A DNA stretch of 64,000 nt from CAVPDG01 sp963702535 (GTDB lineage: Bacteria; Chloroflexota; Anaerolineae; Anaerolineales; UBA4823), in contig CAVPDG010000031.1 in the NCBI GenBank assembly GCA_963702535.1, positions 66,520 to 130,519 on the forward strand. The letters are read 5' to 3'. The translations under genes and the position numbers were made by a program. Positions 38,721 through 48,195 of this stretch are shown piece by piece (within the stretch, counting starts at the first letter, position 1; every line of letters begins with the position of its first letter). The notes beneath the pieces were generated by a model that saw only the letters and a program-made list of their open reading frames with translations, had not been told where the DNA came from and did not search any database.

Positions 38721-39690
38721 ATGCGACAGAAGCCTTATCAGTTAGAGTTGATCGTTTTCTTGGCGATCTTGCTTGTTGGTTGCCAGACTCAGAGGACCTC
38801 CTTGCCGGCAGCAACCAATGAGCCAGTGCACGCTCTGGTCACGATCCCGCCTGTAATAAGCTCAGCCACTAAGCTCGCACCATCGCCGCTACCGGCAAAA
38901 AGTAACATCCCTACCCGAGGGGAGTCAGGTCGCCTCCACCCATACTCCTTACCTTCAGAGGACTCAAACTGCCACGGATACACCTACACCTGCTCCTGAT
39001 CTGCCCATTCCGGAGGTACGTCAGCTTGGCCAGATTGGGGGCGTTTATGCCCTCTGGCAGGACAATATCCTGGGTATTACCTTCGAGATCCCGCTAAGCT
39101 GGGGGAAAATTGAGGCTGGGTGGGGGCAAGCGGAAACTGGTCGTGCGTATAACTACTTCTTCGATCCCGACCCTGGCATGCTGGAAGCCGGAGGCAGGAG
39201 CGCCGATTTTAGCATGGGGAGAGGTAGTACCTGGACTGATTTCGGCGGCTTTGGAAGGGATAACACAACCGAGATGTGCGCGGTGAGCCTTTACTTCCCA
39301 TCAGCCTGTAAACAGACCAAGCCGGATGTTGCCTTCCTAATAGCCTTACCGTCCGCGCAATTGATTTGTGAGGGAGGTCCGGGTGCGTTCGTTGAGCCGT
39401 TTGTGGAAGTTATGATCAACTTGCCTGATAATCCACAGATTAACGGCTTCATTTTCGTGTCGAAGTTCCTGTCTCCAGAGCTGCGTGATGAGGTAGCCGC
39501 TGCAAGGCTCTATTTCGTGCAAGATTCGGATAGTATACCTGCTCAGAAATGCGATCTAGAAAGCCAGGCGGCTTACGATCAGTGGATGGAGGATTTCGTG
39601 CGCAGGATCGAGAACGGTGATGTGGATGAGGAGACCGCCCTCAACCTCAGCCGCCTTGAGCACCTGGCGCGCTCGATCAAGATCAAGTAG
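38721..39690 (+). CDS. Lipoprotein of unknown function, one frameshift
   Basis: About 323 residues. The signal peptide ends in lipobox LLVGC (Cys about residue 21), followed by a Pro/Thr-rich linker of about 80 residues that contains the frame slip near nt 38990. The C-terminal domain (RQLGQIGGVYALWQDNILGI, FEIPLSWGKIEAGWG, then RSIKIK end) is a PsbP/MOG1-like or stress-protein-like beta sheet. An acidic helical end precedes the stop. No function recognised; neighbours are also exported proteins. Confidence 0.65.
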
Positions 39691-39795
39691 CAATAAGACA
39701 AGCTGTTAGCTTGTCCTACAAGCCAGTCCAAAGAAATTAGCCGGTTTTTGCGCGAATTTCGTCGCTACAAAGAATAATTGCTTAGGAGGGGACTA

Positions 39796-41190
39796 ATGTT
39801 AAAGCGCCTGATGTTTCCCGTAAGGATGCTAGCCCTCACCCTGCTTGTCTGCCTGGCGTTATCTGGGAGCGCCGATGGCGCTTGCACAAACGCTCCCGCA
39901 GCCACTTTGACAGTCAATACTACCTCCGATAATGACATCGACGGCGATGGCTTCTGCACGCTCCGCGAGGCGATCATTGCTGCTAATCTGAATGCCAGTT
40001 ATCACGACTGTGTATCGGCTGGTTTTCCCAACGATTTCGATCACGTTCAGCATCACCGGCACGATCCGCCTGGGCAGCGCCCTGCCGCCTATCACCGCGG
40101 ATGGCCGCGATCTGACCATTGATGGTCCCGGGGCGGATTTACTCACCATCAGCGGCGATTCAGATGGGGATGGCTCTGGCGATACCGCCATTTTCGCCTC
40201 ACAAGCGCCGAGCTTCACGTTAAAGGAGCTGACGCTTGCACACGGCTACACCGGTGGCACCGGCGGCGCAGTAGAAATCCAAACCGGTTCAGTCACAGCC
40301 AGCATCGCGGATTGCGTGCTGAGCGGCAATTTTGCCGTTATGGGCGGGGCGGTTTATCACGGCGGCGCAAACCTTTTCATTACGAATACCGAGATTCGCG
40401 ACAACCAGGCAGCCCAGGGTGGGGGACTTTACCTCGCCAATGGCAATAATAACATCGGGGATAGCTTGGTTTCAGGCAACCGCGCCGATACCGGCGGCGG
40501 CATCTACCATTATTCCAATAACCTGAACATTACCTCAACGAGTGTGTATAGCAATACCGCCAGCGGTCAGGGAGGCGGGCTCTATGCTTTCGGCCACAAT
40601 GTTTCTGTTAGCGGTAGCACGTTTCAGCAAAACCATGCCCAGAGCGGCGGCGCGGTCTTTCGGGAAATTGGCACTCTCAATATCAGCAATAGCACATTTT
40701 GGGGCAACCAGGCTGAATACGGCGGCGCGCTTCTGAACAATGGCAACGTCACAATCAACAGCAGTACCTTCGTTGCCAACAGCGCCAGCGTAAACGGCGG
40801 CGGGCTGCGTAACGAATTTGCCACACCAATCTACGTGCGCAATAGCATTATCGCAAACAGCCTCAGCGGCGGCAATTGCAGCGGAGTGATCGCGAACTCC
40901 TACAATAATATCGATTCGGGCGAGAGCTGCGGATGGGACGCCGCCACTGGCTCGCTGAGCAATACAGATCCGCTCCTGGGTCCGCTGGTAAATAACGGGG
41001 GAAAACGCTGAGCATGGCACCCACTTGGGGTAGCCCGGCGATCGATGGAGTGATCTACAACGCTCCGAACAGTTGCCCCAGCAGCGACCAGCGCGGCGTG
41101 GCGCGGCCTCAGGGAGCATATTGCGATATCGGCGCAGTGGAGTTTAGCTGGCGCAGGCTGTACCTGCCGGTCGTCGCCCGGTCGCAATAA
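39796..41190 (+). CDS. Secreted parallel beta-helix protein with YLPVV tail, frameshifts
   Basis: About 465 residues. A Sec signal (ALTLLVCLALSGSADG) is followed by the CSLP-type region FCTLREAIIAANLN and a right-handed beta-helix with more than eight turns marked by GGGLY, GGAVY and NSTFWGNQA. Frame slips near 40045 and 41005. The last residues are RRLYLPVVARSQ, the clearest example of the tail motif. The SD TTAGGAGGGG is before the ATG at 39796. It is probably surface-exposed; the TLREAI region is typical of choice-of-anchor/polymorphic outer-membrane-like proteins. Confidence 0.8.
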
Positions 41191-41192
41191 CC

Positions 41193-42282
41193 CTATGCCA
41201 GCCTCGCTAAGATATTCTCCACCTGGATCAGCGCCTTGAAGCTCTCCACCATGCGCCGGTTCGACCCGAAGTTCAGCACGATATGCGCTTCCCGGAGCGG
41301 GTCGTAAAACAGGTGCGTCGCCAGGATGCCGATGTGCCCTTTCACCTTCGGCAGGCGTCCCAGTAAAAAGAAGAATTCCTTGAAGCGGATTTCCATCATC
41401 CCCAGCCCGTAGTAGATGCCCGGCTGGAACTTGTGCGTGCAGGTATCCATGCTTGCCAGCGCCGCCGGCTGCACCAGCTTGCCCTCCCGCAGGGCGCGGC
41501 TGAACTTCAACAGGTCTTGCGTGGTGGATACGATCCCGCCGCCAGCCCAATCGCAGCTCAGGCTTTCGAAGCCGCTGATCTCCACACCGTTGAACCAGAT
41601 CTTTTCCAGCGCTTTGGTTGGCGTCCGGGTGGGTTTAGAGTAGAACATCAGATACGAGTCGTCCATCTCCAGCGGGAGGAAGAATTCATCCCTCAGGTTT
41701 TCGTGGAAGGCTCTCCCGCTCACCCTTTCGATGAGCAAGCCGAGCAGGATATAGCCCGTGTCCGAATAATTGAAAACCTGCCCGGGCGCTCCTACGGCTG
41801 CCTGCTTCTCACGCGTGAAGTCGAGCAGCGCCTGCGGCGTCCAATGCGCCTGCGGGTTGGCGAGCACCTCGTCCAGGAAGGACCTGCCGCCCGTCACGCC
41901 CCCCTCGAAGTAGTCCGCAAGTCCGGAAGTGTGACCCAATAGCTGCTCGATCGTCACCTGCCGGGCGTAATCGGCGCCCTGGAAGACGAATAGCCGCTCC
42001 AGCTCTGCGCTCGAGAAAAACGGGTGGATCGGATCCCTGGTTGTGAAGGCTCCCCGCTCTGCCAGCATCATCACCAGGCTGGCGGTGAACAGTTTGCCGA
42101 TGCTGGCGACGTGGTAGGGCTGGTCTGCAAGAATCCGCGGGGAAGGTGTAATCCAAGCCCAGTTTCTGCGAGTGCACCCTCACCTGCAAGGGAAGGCTGG
42201 GGTTTTTGCGTGTAGCTTGCTGGAAATAGCGGTCGAGCTGGTCTGCGGCTTGCAGCGGGCTCAGCGGTTTGTTCAAGTTCAT
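41193..42282 (-). CDS. Beta-lactamase-fold serine hydrolase, frameshifts
   Basis: About 363 residues of the serine beta-lactamase/DD-peptidase (class C, EstB-like) family. The catalytic SxxK is read across frames as SIGK in the segment before LFTASLVMMLAERGAF, the YxN-like element is YSDTGYILLG, and HTSGLADYF, SCDWAGGGIVSTTQDLLKF follow. Frame slips near 42075 and 42120. No signal peptide is visible; the protein may be cytoplasmic. The ATG at 42282 follows an AAGGAGAAAG SD on the minus strand. It is divergent from a PadR gene across a palindromic operator, so PadR probably controls it. Confidence 0.8.
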
Positions 42283-42319
42283 CCTTACTTTCTCCTTTAC
42301 TTTCCTGTACACTTGTGTG

Positions 42320-42358
42320 TATAATAATACTAATAGATATGTTACTAATAGTAATATA
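42320..42358. promoter_or_regulatory. PadR-type operator and promoter between divergent genes
   Basis: TATAAT at 42320-42325 (plus) faces the PadR gene. Two direct copies of TACTAATAG at 42328-42336 and 42343-42351 follow, and TTACTA-A-TAGTAA (42342-42354) extends to a 21-bp palindrome 42338-42358 with one mismatch. The position between the divergent starts fits autoregulation and control of the hydrolase. Confidence 0.65.
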
Positions 42359-42468
42359 GCATCGTTGCTTTGTCAACCCCCGGGTGAGGCGAACCGGTGT
42401 GGTCATCCACGACCGAGGTTCGACCGCCACCCAAAAGGATTTTCAAGCAGTAGGAGAGGAGTATCGCT

Positions 42469-43064
42469 ATGGAGCACGTGGTCTTGGGATTATTGATGAT
42501 CCAGAGCCTCACGCTTTATGACCTGAACCGCGCTTTTACGCAGGGCATCTCCATGTTCTACAGCGCCAGCTACGGCAGCCTGCAGGTTGCCGTGCGGAAT
42601 CTGCTCAAGAAAGGGCTGGTGGTTTATGAAGAAAAGGTGGATAAAGGGCGCAACAAAAAGGTATACAGCATCACCGATCAGGGGCGGTCTGCCTTTTACA
42701 CCTGGATGCTCTCCGAGATCCCGCCCAACAAGCTGGAGGTGATTGCCCTTTCCAGGGTCTATTTCCTGGGCTTGCTCCCGAGTCTTGAGCAGCGCAGGCA
42801 GGTCGTGGTGGAGATCCTCAAAGCGGTTGACCTGGCTCAGCGCCAGTTGGGCGCGGTGAGCAGCGAGTACAGCCGCCTTGAAGTGCCCGCTTCGTACAAG
42901 GAAATCCTCAAGTACCAGTTAGCCACGCTGGATTATGGATGCAGGCGCATGTCTTTGCCCGGGGGTGGTTCCAGGCATTGCTCCAGGAGCTTGGTGAGAC
43001 TTCTCCGGTAAGACACCGTCAGGTTGGCGTCTTTTGGCAGTTAAATCGCTTGATTTGGCGGTAA
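42469..43064 (+). CDS. PadR-family transcriptional regulator, one frameshift near the end
   Basis: The N-terminal winged helix reads EHVVLGLLMIQSLTLYDLNR, FYSASYGSLQVAVRNLLKKG then VYSITDQGRSAFYTWM, the PadR signature. The C-terminal helical dimerisation domain ends ILKYQLATLDYG; in the next frame it continues MQAHVFARGWFQALLQELGE to the TAA at 43062-43064. Without the shift the frame stops at 43011. PadR proteins repress genes in answer to small molecules. Divergent from the beta-lactamase-fold gene with a 21-bp palindrome in between. Confidence 0.85.
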
Positions 43065-43078
43065 ATGTGGTGTATGCT
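43050..43078 (+). promoter_or_regulatory. Promoter of the PIG-L gene
   Basis: TTGATT at 43050-43055 and TATGCT at 43073-43078 with 17 bp between. It lies in the tail of the PadR frame. The expected start point is near 43085, with a GAGGAGAGG SD before the ATG at 43117. Confidence 0.6.
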
Positions 43079-43116
43079 GATCTCAGCGTTGACAATACAA
43101 ATGAGGAGAGGCTGCC

Positions 43117-44532
43117 ATGCCCGCCCGGCGCAAACAATTCTTGACCTCTTGCCTGATCGTCGCTGCCTCATTAATGCTGCTCGTCTACATCGTCTATAAG
43201 ATTGTCTATAATTACCCAAAGCTGAGCGACCTGGCTCCCCTGCCGCTGGCAGGGCATGCAAAGCTGCTCGTGCTCGCCCCGCACTGCGACGATGAAGTCC
43301 TCGGTGCAGCCGGCGCTATCTTGGCAGCCAGGCGCATGGGCATGGATGTGCGCGTGGTGATCGCCACCAATGGCGATGGTTACCAGTTCGCCACGATGGA
43401 AGAATTTCGCCAGGCGTATCCCACCGCCGAAGATTTCATCCGCATGGGCAATATCCGCCAGCAGGAATCGCTGGACGCCCTGCAGGTGCTTGGCATCCAG
43501 CCGGAGCAGGTGATCTTCCTCAGCTACCCCGACCGCGGCAGCGCTGCTCTGCTATCAGAGAACTGGCAGCGCGACAATCCATATCTCTCGCCCTATAGCG
43601 AATCCTGGCGAAGCCCTTATTGGATTACCTATAACCCGAAATCGGTTTACGCCGGGGAGGATTACCTGGCGGACCTGAAATCCATTATGGATGAATATCG
43701 TCCCGACCTGATCCTCTACCCGCACCCGGACGACGTGCATGGCGATCACTGGGGGCTTGGCGCGCTGGCGCGCCTGGCAGCAGCCAGCCTGGAGCAGGAG
43801 GACGCGGATTACAAGCCCGACCTGTTTGCCTACCTGGTTCACCGCCGCGATTTTCCTTCGCCCAAGGTCTACAATCCCGAGATGGATTTGTTGCCCCCCC
43901 GCCGCTCGTACGAGGTCGATCCGGTCTGGTACCGGCTGGATCTGACCCCCCAGGATGTCGAGCTGAAAGACCAGGCGGTGACGCGATACACCAGCCAGCT
44001 CAAGCAGATCGGCTACTTGATGCGCAGCTTCGTGCGCCAGGATGAGCCCTTCGCCCAGCCTAAGCCTGCCCGTTTAGCCAGGCTGGCGTCCGGCGATCCT
44101 TCTGACCCCACGACCTGGCGAGATGCTCAGGGAGATGCCATCCCGCCCGTGCAGCGCGATCCCAACCGCGATTTCATCACGCGCGAGATGTTCGGCTCCA
44201 CTGACCTGGTAGCCACCTATGCCGCCCTCGATCCGCAAAACCGGTTGCTGGTTTGCGCCCGCTTCCGCGGGGAGACGAAGGATGTTCTGCTTTACTCGTT
44301 ACAGGTGATCGAGACCGGCTCTCAAGGCGTTATCCACCACAACGCCAGCAACCACAACCTGCAGCCTGGCTGGCATGAGCTCGCGACCGGCGAGCAGGCT
44401 GTCTGCGACCGCATCCAGTTATCCGTGGATGACCCGCCCTGGGCGCTGCTGGTGGGCGCCAACGTCGGCGAGGTCGGCACCGGCGTCCTGGACCAGATCG
44501 GCTGGCAGATGGTGTATCCGGACCTTCGCTGA
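43117..44532 (+). CDS. PIG-L family deacetylase, membrane-anchored
   Basis: A 471-residue protein with an N-terminal membrane anchor (SCLIVAASLMLLVYIVYKIV) and a PIG-L (LmbE) domain. The zinc site motifs are APHCDDEVLGAAGA (residues 54-67) and PHPDDVHGDHWGLG (about residue 205). These enzymes remove acetyl groups from N-acetylglucosamine-type substrates. The last 130 residues form an extra domain of unknown role ending IGWQMVYPDLR. The frame is intact. A copy of the last 50 bp of this gene is found 902 bp downstream as part of a tandem duplication. Confidence 0.9.
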   Translation: MPARRKQFLTSCLIVAASLMLLVYIVYKIVYNYPKLSDLAPLPLAGHAKLLVLAPHCDDEVLGAAGAILAARRMGMDVRVVIATNGDGYQFATMEEFRQAYPTAEDFIRMGNIRQQESLDALQVLGIQPEQVIFLSYPDRGSAALLSENWQRDNPYLSPYSESWRSPYWITYNPKSVYAGEDYLADLKSIMDEYRPDLILYPHPDDVHGDHWGLGALARLAAASLEQEDADYKPDLFAYLVHRRDFPSPKVYNPEMDLLPPRRSYEVDPVWYRLDLTPQDVELKDQAVTRYTSQLKQIGYLMRSFVRQDEPFAQPKPARLARLASGDPSDPTTWRDAQGDAIPPVQRDPNRDFITREMFGSTDLVATYAALDPQNRLLVCARFRGETKDVLLYSLQVIETGSQGVIHHNASNHNLQPGWHELATGEQAVCDRIQLSVDDPPWALLVGANVGEVGTGVLDQIGWQMVYPDLR

Positions 44533-46240
44533 CTCGATTATAAAACCAGGTTCACCGGGAGGGAAATATGACCGATCTTAACAAAGCCTTGCGATGCTCA
44601 AAAGCCCGAAAGCCTCCGAGCGCTACGACGCCTGCGAGGAGCTGCGCGTCGCCACGCGAGAGCAGCCCGGAAATCGTGCTCGCGCTGGAGGAAGCCACAA
44701 AGGATGACAATCGACTTGTGGTAGAGCGGGCGATTTTAGCCCTTGCTGCCGATGTTCACCAGCAGGTGGTTTTCAAAATGAGCAGGGTTGCGCCGCCAGG
44801 TGAGACTGTCGCCAGAACCCAGGGTAAAATCTTCGTTATCCGGTCGGGAGCTTACATTCTGGATATGTTAGTGGTCAACCTGGTATTTATCGCGTTTCTT
44901 TCCGGAACGGACTTTCTTCCCGGCGCTTTCGCTGACTTATTTGTTCGCGTATAGCTCAGATTAATGTCCTCGGTGAGACTTCAGGTAGCGAGATTGTTTT
45001 CCTGGGCGTCAGTATGGGCATGCTCTATTTTATGATTTTTGAATGGCTTTATGGCGCAAGCCCGGCAAAAATAATCTTGCACATGCGTGTGGTAAAGGAG
45101 AACGGTGATCCATGCAATTTCGTCTCTGCGCTCATCCGTGGCGTCTTACGCCTGGTGGATGGCCTATTCTTCGGCATGGTGGCTTAATATTCCATGAAAG
45201 CCCCACTCCAACAACGCATCGGTGACCAGGTTGCCGGTACCATCGTGGTGGACGCCAACGATCCAGTGATCAAAGTTAAGTTTCCCCAAGGGAGGTTTTT
45301 CGCTGCGCTTTGTTTAGTCTTGGGGATCTGGGTACTTCTCTATGCAGGGGTGATGATGACCTCAATATAGCAAGTTGGGCGCCGGCGTTCTGGACCAGAT
45401 CGGCTGGCAGATGGTTTATCCGGACCTTCACTGATGGGATTTAAAAACCAGGTTTACCGGGAGGGAAATATGACCGATCTTAATAAATGCCTTGCAATGC
45501 TCAAAAGCCCGAAAGCCTCCGAGCGCTACGACGCCTGCGAGGAGCTGCGCGTGGCGAGCGAGAGCAGCCCGGAAGTGGTGCTCGCGCTGGAGGATGCCAC
45601 AAAGGATGCCGACCAGTAGAGTCGGTAGAGCGGGCGAGCCTAGCTCTCGCTGCGGACGTGCACCAGCAGATGAGGCTCAAAATGGACGGGGGTACGCCGC
45701 TGCCTGAGACGCCTGCCGTGACCCAGGGGAAGACCTTCGGTATCCGGGTAGGCGCTTACCTGATCGATGGCGTCGTGCTCAATGTTGTCGGCAGTGCAGT
45801 TATTTTCGGCGCTATTGTTTTTATTCCGGACGGTATTGGCTTTGCTTGCACAGGCGCACATTCTTTACAGCGTTGTTGAGCCCTCCCGCTGGCTCTCTTA
45901 TTTTTTCTCCATACTGGCAGGTATTCTGTACTTCGTATTCTTCGAATGGCTGTACGGCGCTACGCCGGGCAAGCTGGTCTTACGCATGCGCGTGGTGCAA
46001 GAAGATGGCGCTCCCTGCAGCTTCAAGGCTGCGCTGGTGAGGGGTATCCTGCGCATTGTCGATGGCTTCCTGTTTGGCTGGGTGGCATATCTCAATATGC
46101 ACCCCCCGCTGCAGCAACGCCTGGGAGATAAGAAAGCCAAAACGCTGGTGGTGGATGCCGGTGACCCGCTGATCACCTGGAAACGGCCTGCCTGGCGGTT
46201 TTTCCTCGCGCTGGGTCTGGCGATCCTGCTTTATGCGGGA
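44471..46240 (+). repeat. 902-bp tandem duplication
   Basis: Two adjacent copies offset by exactly 902 bp at the 5' end: the PIG-L 3' end at about 44471 matches about 45373, and the RDD-gene ATGs are 44568 and 45470. The second copy therefore starts with a non-functional remnant of the PIG-L end, and the first copy stops where the second begins. Similarity is high at the 5' end and lower in the RDD body, so the event is not recent. Confidence 0.8.
44568..45370 (+). pseudogene. HEAT-like/RDD membrane protein, truncated duplicate copy
   Basis: About 65 N-terminal residues (MTDLNKALAML, ALEEATKDDNRLVVERAILA) look like one HEAT-type repeat. An RDD domain follows: FVIRSGAYILDMLVVNLVFI, then FEWLYGASPAKIILHMRVVK and LIRGVLRLVDGLFFGMVA. 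Frame changes near 44595 and 44960 and an in-frame TAA near 45188 break it; the frame ends MMTSI at 45370, before the C-terminal domain of the complete copy. The truncation coincides with the duplication junction, so this is probably a decaying duplicate, though a short RDD protein cannot be excluded. Confidence 0.65.
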
Positions 46241-46776
46241 TTGTATCTGGTGTTCGATGGATCTTCGCTCAGGCCTGTCGGGACCTGTACTCCAAAGGAG
46301 CTGCGGACGCCAACTTGCTTGCAAGTGACCTGGGCAGCGAATTTTATATGGACGGTGAATACAGCCGGGATGATTTTGAAGATACCACCCTCCTGGATGC
46401 CAGCCAGCGCCAGTTTTCTTCACCCGACATGTTTCTGGATGGTTTGGTCATCTATCTTGCTTCATTCCCCAATGATACGGATGCAGCGATGCAAAGCTCG
46501 TTGGATAGGATCGCCGAGGATTACGTGGGAGATGTTCCGCTGGAGGCTAAAGCCAATGAGACATTGCAAATGGGAGACCGAGGTTGGGCGAAGGTTTACC
46601 ATGACCAGCAGAGTGGGTATGATCTTGTCGTTGCTGTCGTGCTTGAAAAGAATGCTCTGGTGCGCGTGATCCTGTATGGTGAACCGGGCATCACCACGCT
46701 CGAGAAAGCCAACGCCCTGTTAGGGCTCATCGCTGGAGCGCATCCGCACCAATTACCGCATCCCGCCGGCGGCTGA
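45470..46776 (+). CDS. HEAT-like/RDD-domain membrane protein, complete copy, frameshifts
   Basis: About 430 residues. The N-terminal helical repeat (DLNKCLAMLKSPKASERYDA, EVVLALEDATKDADQ) is followed by the RDD domain (FGIRVGAYLIDGVVLNVV, FEWLYGATPGKLVLRMRVVQ, LVRGILRIVDGFLFGWVAYL with the RLGDKKAKTLVVDAGD end) and a further membrane segment (FLALGLAILLYAGLYLVF). A C-terminal soluble domain (EFYMDGEYSRDDFEDTTLLD, GWAKVYHDQQSGYDLVVAVV) is likely outside. Frame slips near 45618, 45840 and 46310. The TGA lies in the loop of the terminator hairpin. RDD proteins include ion transporters, but many are unknown. Confidence 0.75.
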
Positions 46777-46788
46777 GCCGGCGGGATG
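46759..46788. terminator. Convergent terminator with the stop codon in its loop
   Basis: CATCCCGCCGGC (46759-46770) and GCCGGCGGGATG (46777-46788) form a perfect 12-bp stem. The 6-nt loop GGCTGA contains the TGA of the RDD gene. It separates that gene from the CBS-ACT gene on the other strand. Confidence 0.75.
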
Positions 46789-46795
46789 ATGGTTT

Positions 46796-47444
46796 CTAAT
46801 CCTCGCGCACGTCGATGATGCGCACCGCAACCGGTTGGATCGCCTCCACCAGCGCCTCTTTGGAAACCCCGGTCACCTTCATCAGCACTTCGTAGTTGGT
46901 CGAATCGGTGCCGGGCACCTCCACCGATGCCACGATGTTGCCGCCGGCATCGGCTATCGCCTTTGACATGCGCGCCAGCCCGCCGCGCTCGTCCTTGGCG
47001 ATCAGGGTGATGCGCACGCCAGGTTTGCGCGCTCCGATCAGCTCCAGGAAAGTTTTGAAGATGTCGGTCTCGGTGATGATGCCCACCACAGCATTTTCGG
47101 AGTTGACCACGGGCAAGCCGCCGATGCGATTATCCACCATGGTGCGCGCCGCATACTCGATCGGCGTGTCTTCAGTTCACCGTGATGACCTTCTTCGTCA
47201 TCACGTCACCAACTTTTACCCGCGCCATCAGCGCTGGGATTTCAAAGGCGCTCAAGGTCGTGGCGGGCGAAGGCAGGACGCGCAGCACATCCTTTTCTGA
47301 GACGATTCCGATGAGCTTACCGCCTTCATCGACCACCGGTATGCGACTGATGTGTTCTTTCTTCATCAAGTCAAACGCATCACTGATCGGTAGAGCAGCG
47401 GAGCAAAGCACCGGGTTGCGAGTCATGCGTTCACGGATGAACAT
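46796..47444 (-). CDS. CBS-pair and ACT domain protein, one frameshift
   Basis: About 216 residues. Two CBS domains (MTRNPVLCSAALPISDAFDL, RIPVVDEGGKLIGIVSEKDV; then VKVGDVMTKKVITVN, GLPVVNSENAVVGIITETDI) are followed by an ACT domain (GVRITLIAKDERGGLARMSK, GGNIVASVEVPGTDSTNYEV). This architecture is like AcuB-type proteins. CBS pairs bind adenine nucleotides and ACT binds amino acids, so it is a cytoplasmic sensor. The frame slips near 47172. The ATG at 47444 has a GGAGGT SD on the minus strand (CAGGAGGTCG). Confidence 0.85.
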
Positions 47445-47652
47445 GGCAATCGACCTCCTGACGAGATGATGGGATATTCTTGAGTTAATTATACATGCAA
47501 TTCTTTCAACCCAGGCGGCGGCAAGGCTTGCCATCTGTTAGCTCGTTGTAAGGTGGTTGTCTGGACGAATCTCCTAACATTTATCCCAGGAGCCTGCGCC
47601 GAGGGGAGACGGACGCCGGCTCATACGCCGGGGAAACAGGGGAGGAAATCCA

Positions 47653-47900
47653 TTGTCCACATCGACTGCCGCGCTCTACCCTCGCCATACCACCTCATTC
47701 GTCCATCTCTTACTCCTGATCGTCGTGTGCCTCACCCTGGCGCTGCCTGGCAGGATGTCGCGGGTCAGCGCCATCCCGTCCCGGTGGCATTCAGCCTGTC
47801 TGCGAGCGGCGAGGTGGGCTACACCCTCGGCGCAACGGAGATTTCGGTTACCGCCTTCACCCCGCTGGAGCAGGTCTTCCTGCCGGTGGCGATCAAGTAA
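47653..47900 (+). CDS. Very short secreted protein ending in FLPVAIK, one frameshift
   Basis: A TTG start with a GGGGAGGAA SD opens MSTSTAALYPRHTTSFVHLL and a strong hydrophobic signal (LLLLIVVCLTLALPG). After an indel near 47770 the mature part is only about 40 residues: VPVAFSLSASGEVGYTLGAT, EISVTAFTPLEQVFLPVAIK. It ends with the FLPV tail shared with much larger exported proteins, so it may be a minimal carrier of that signal. Function unknown. Confidence 0.5.
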
Positions 47901-47915
47901 GTAGCATGTTATCCC

Positions 47916-47983
47916 AATAACGCCGCTGCCACAGCGACTTCGTTTTCCTCGCGGATTTCCTAACCGAGCGCGGCGGCGTTATT
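47916..47983. terminator. Long hairpin after the short secreted gene
   Basis: AATAACGCCGC (47916-47926) pairs perfectly with GCGGCGTTATT (47973-47983) around a 46-nt loop; TTC follows. A terminator with a large loop or a structured RNA. Confidence 0.5.
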
Positions 47984-48195
47984 TTCATAACCTAATAGCT
48001 CGCCAGCGTGGGGATGGTTTGTGCCTGCCCTAAACCAGGATTATTTTTCGAATCTTTTGTATAATGATCTTGAATTCCGCGGCGATTGCACGTGGAGATA
48101 TGGGGGATACGCTTAATGTTGGCAGCCGGGTTGGTATGGGTTGGGTTGGGAGAACGATTGGTCCTTCATCAGAAGCATGATCCAGGAGGCTGCGA

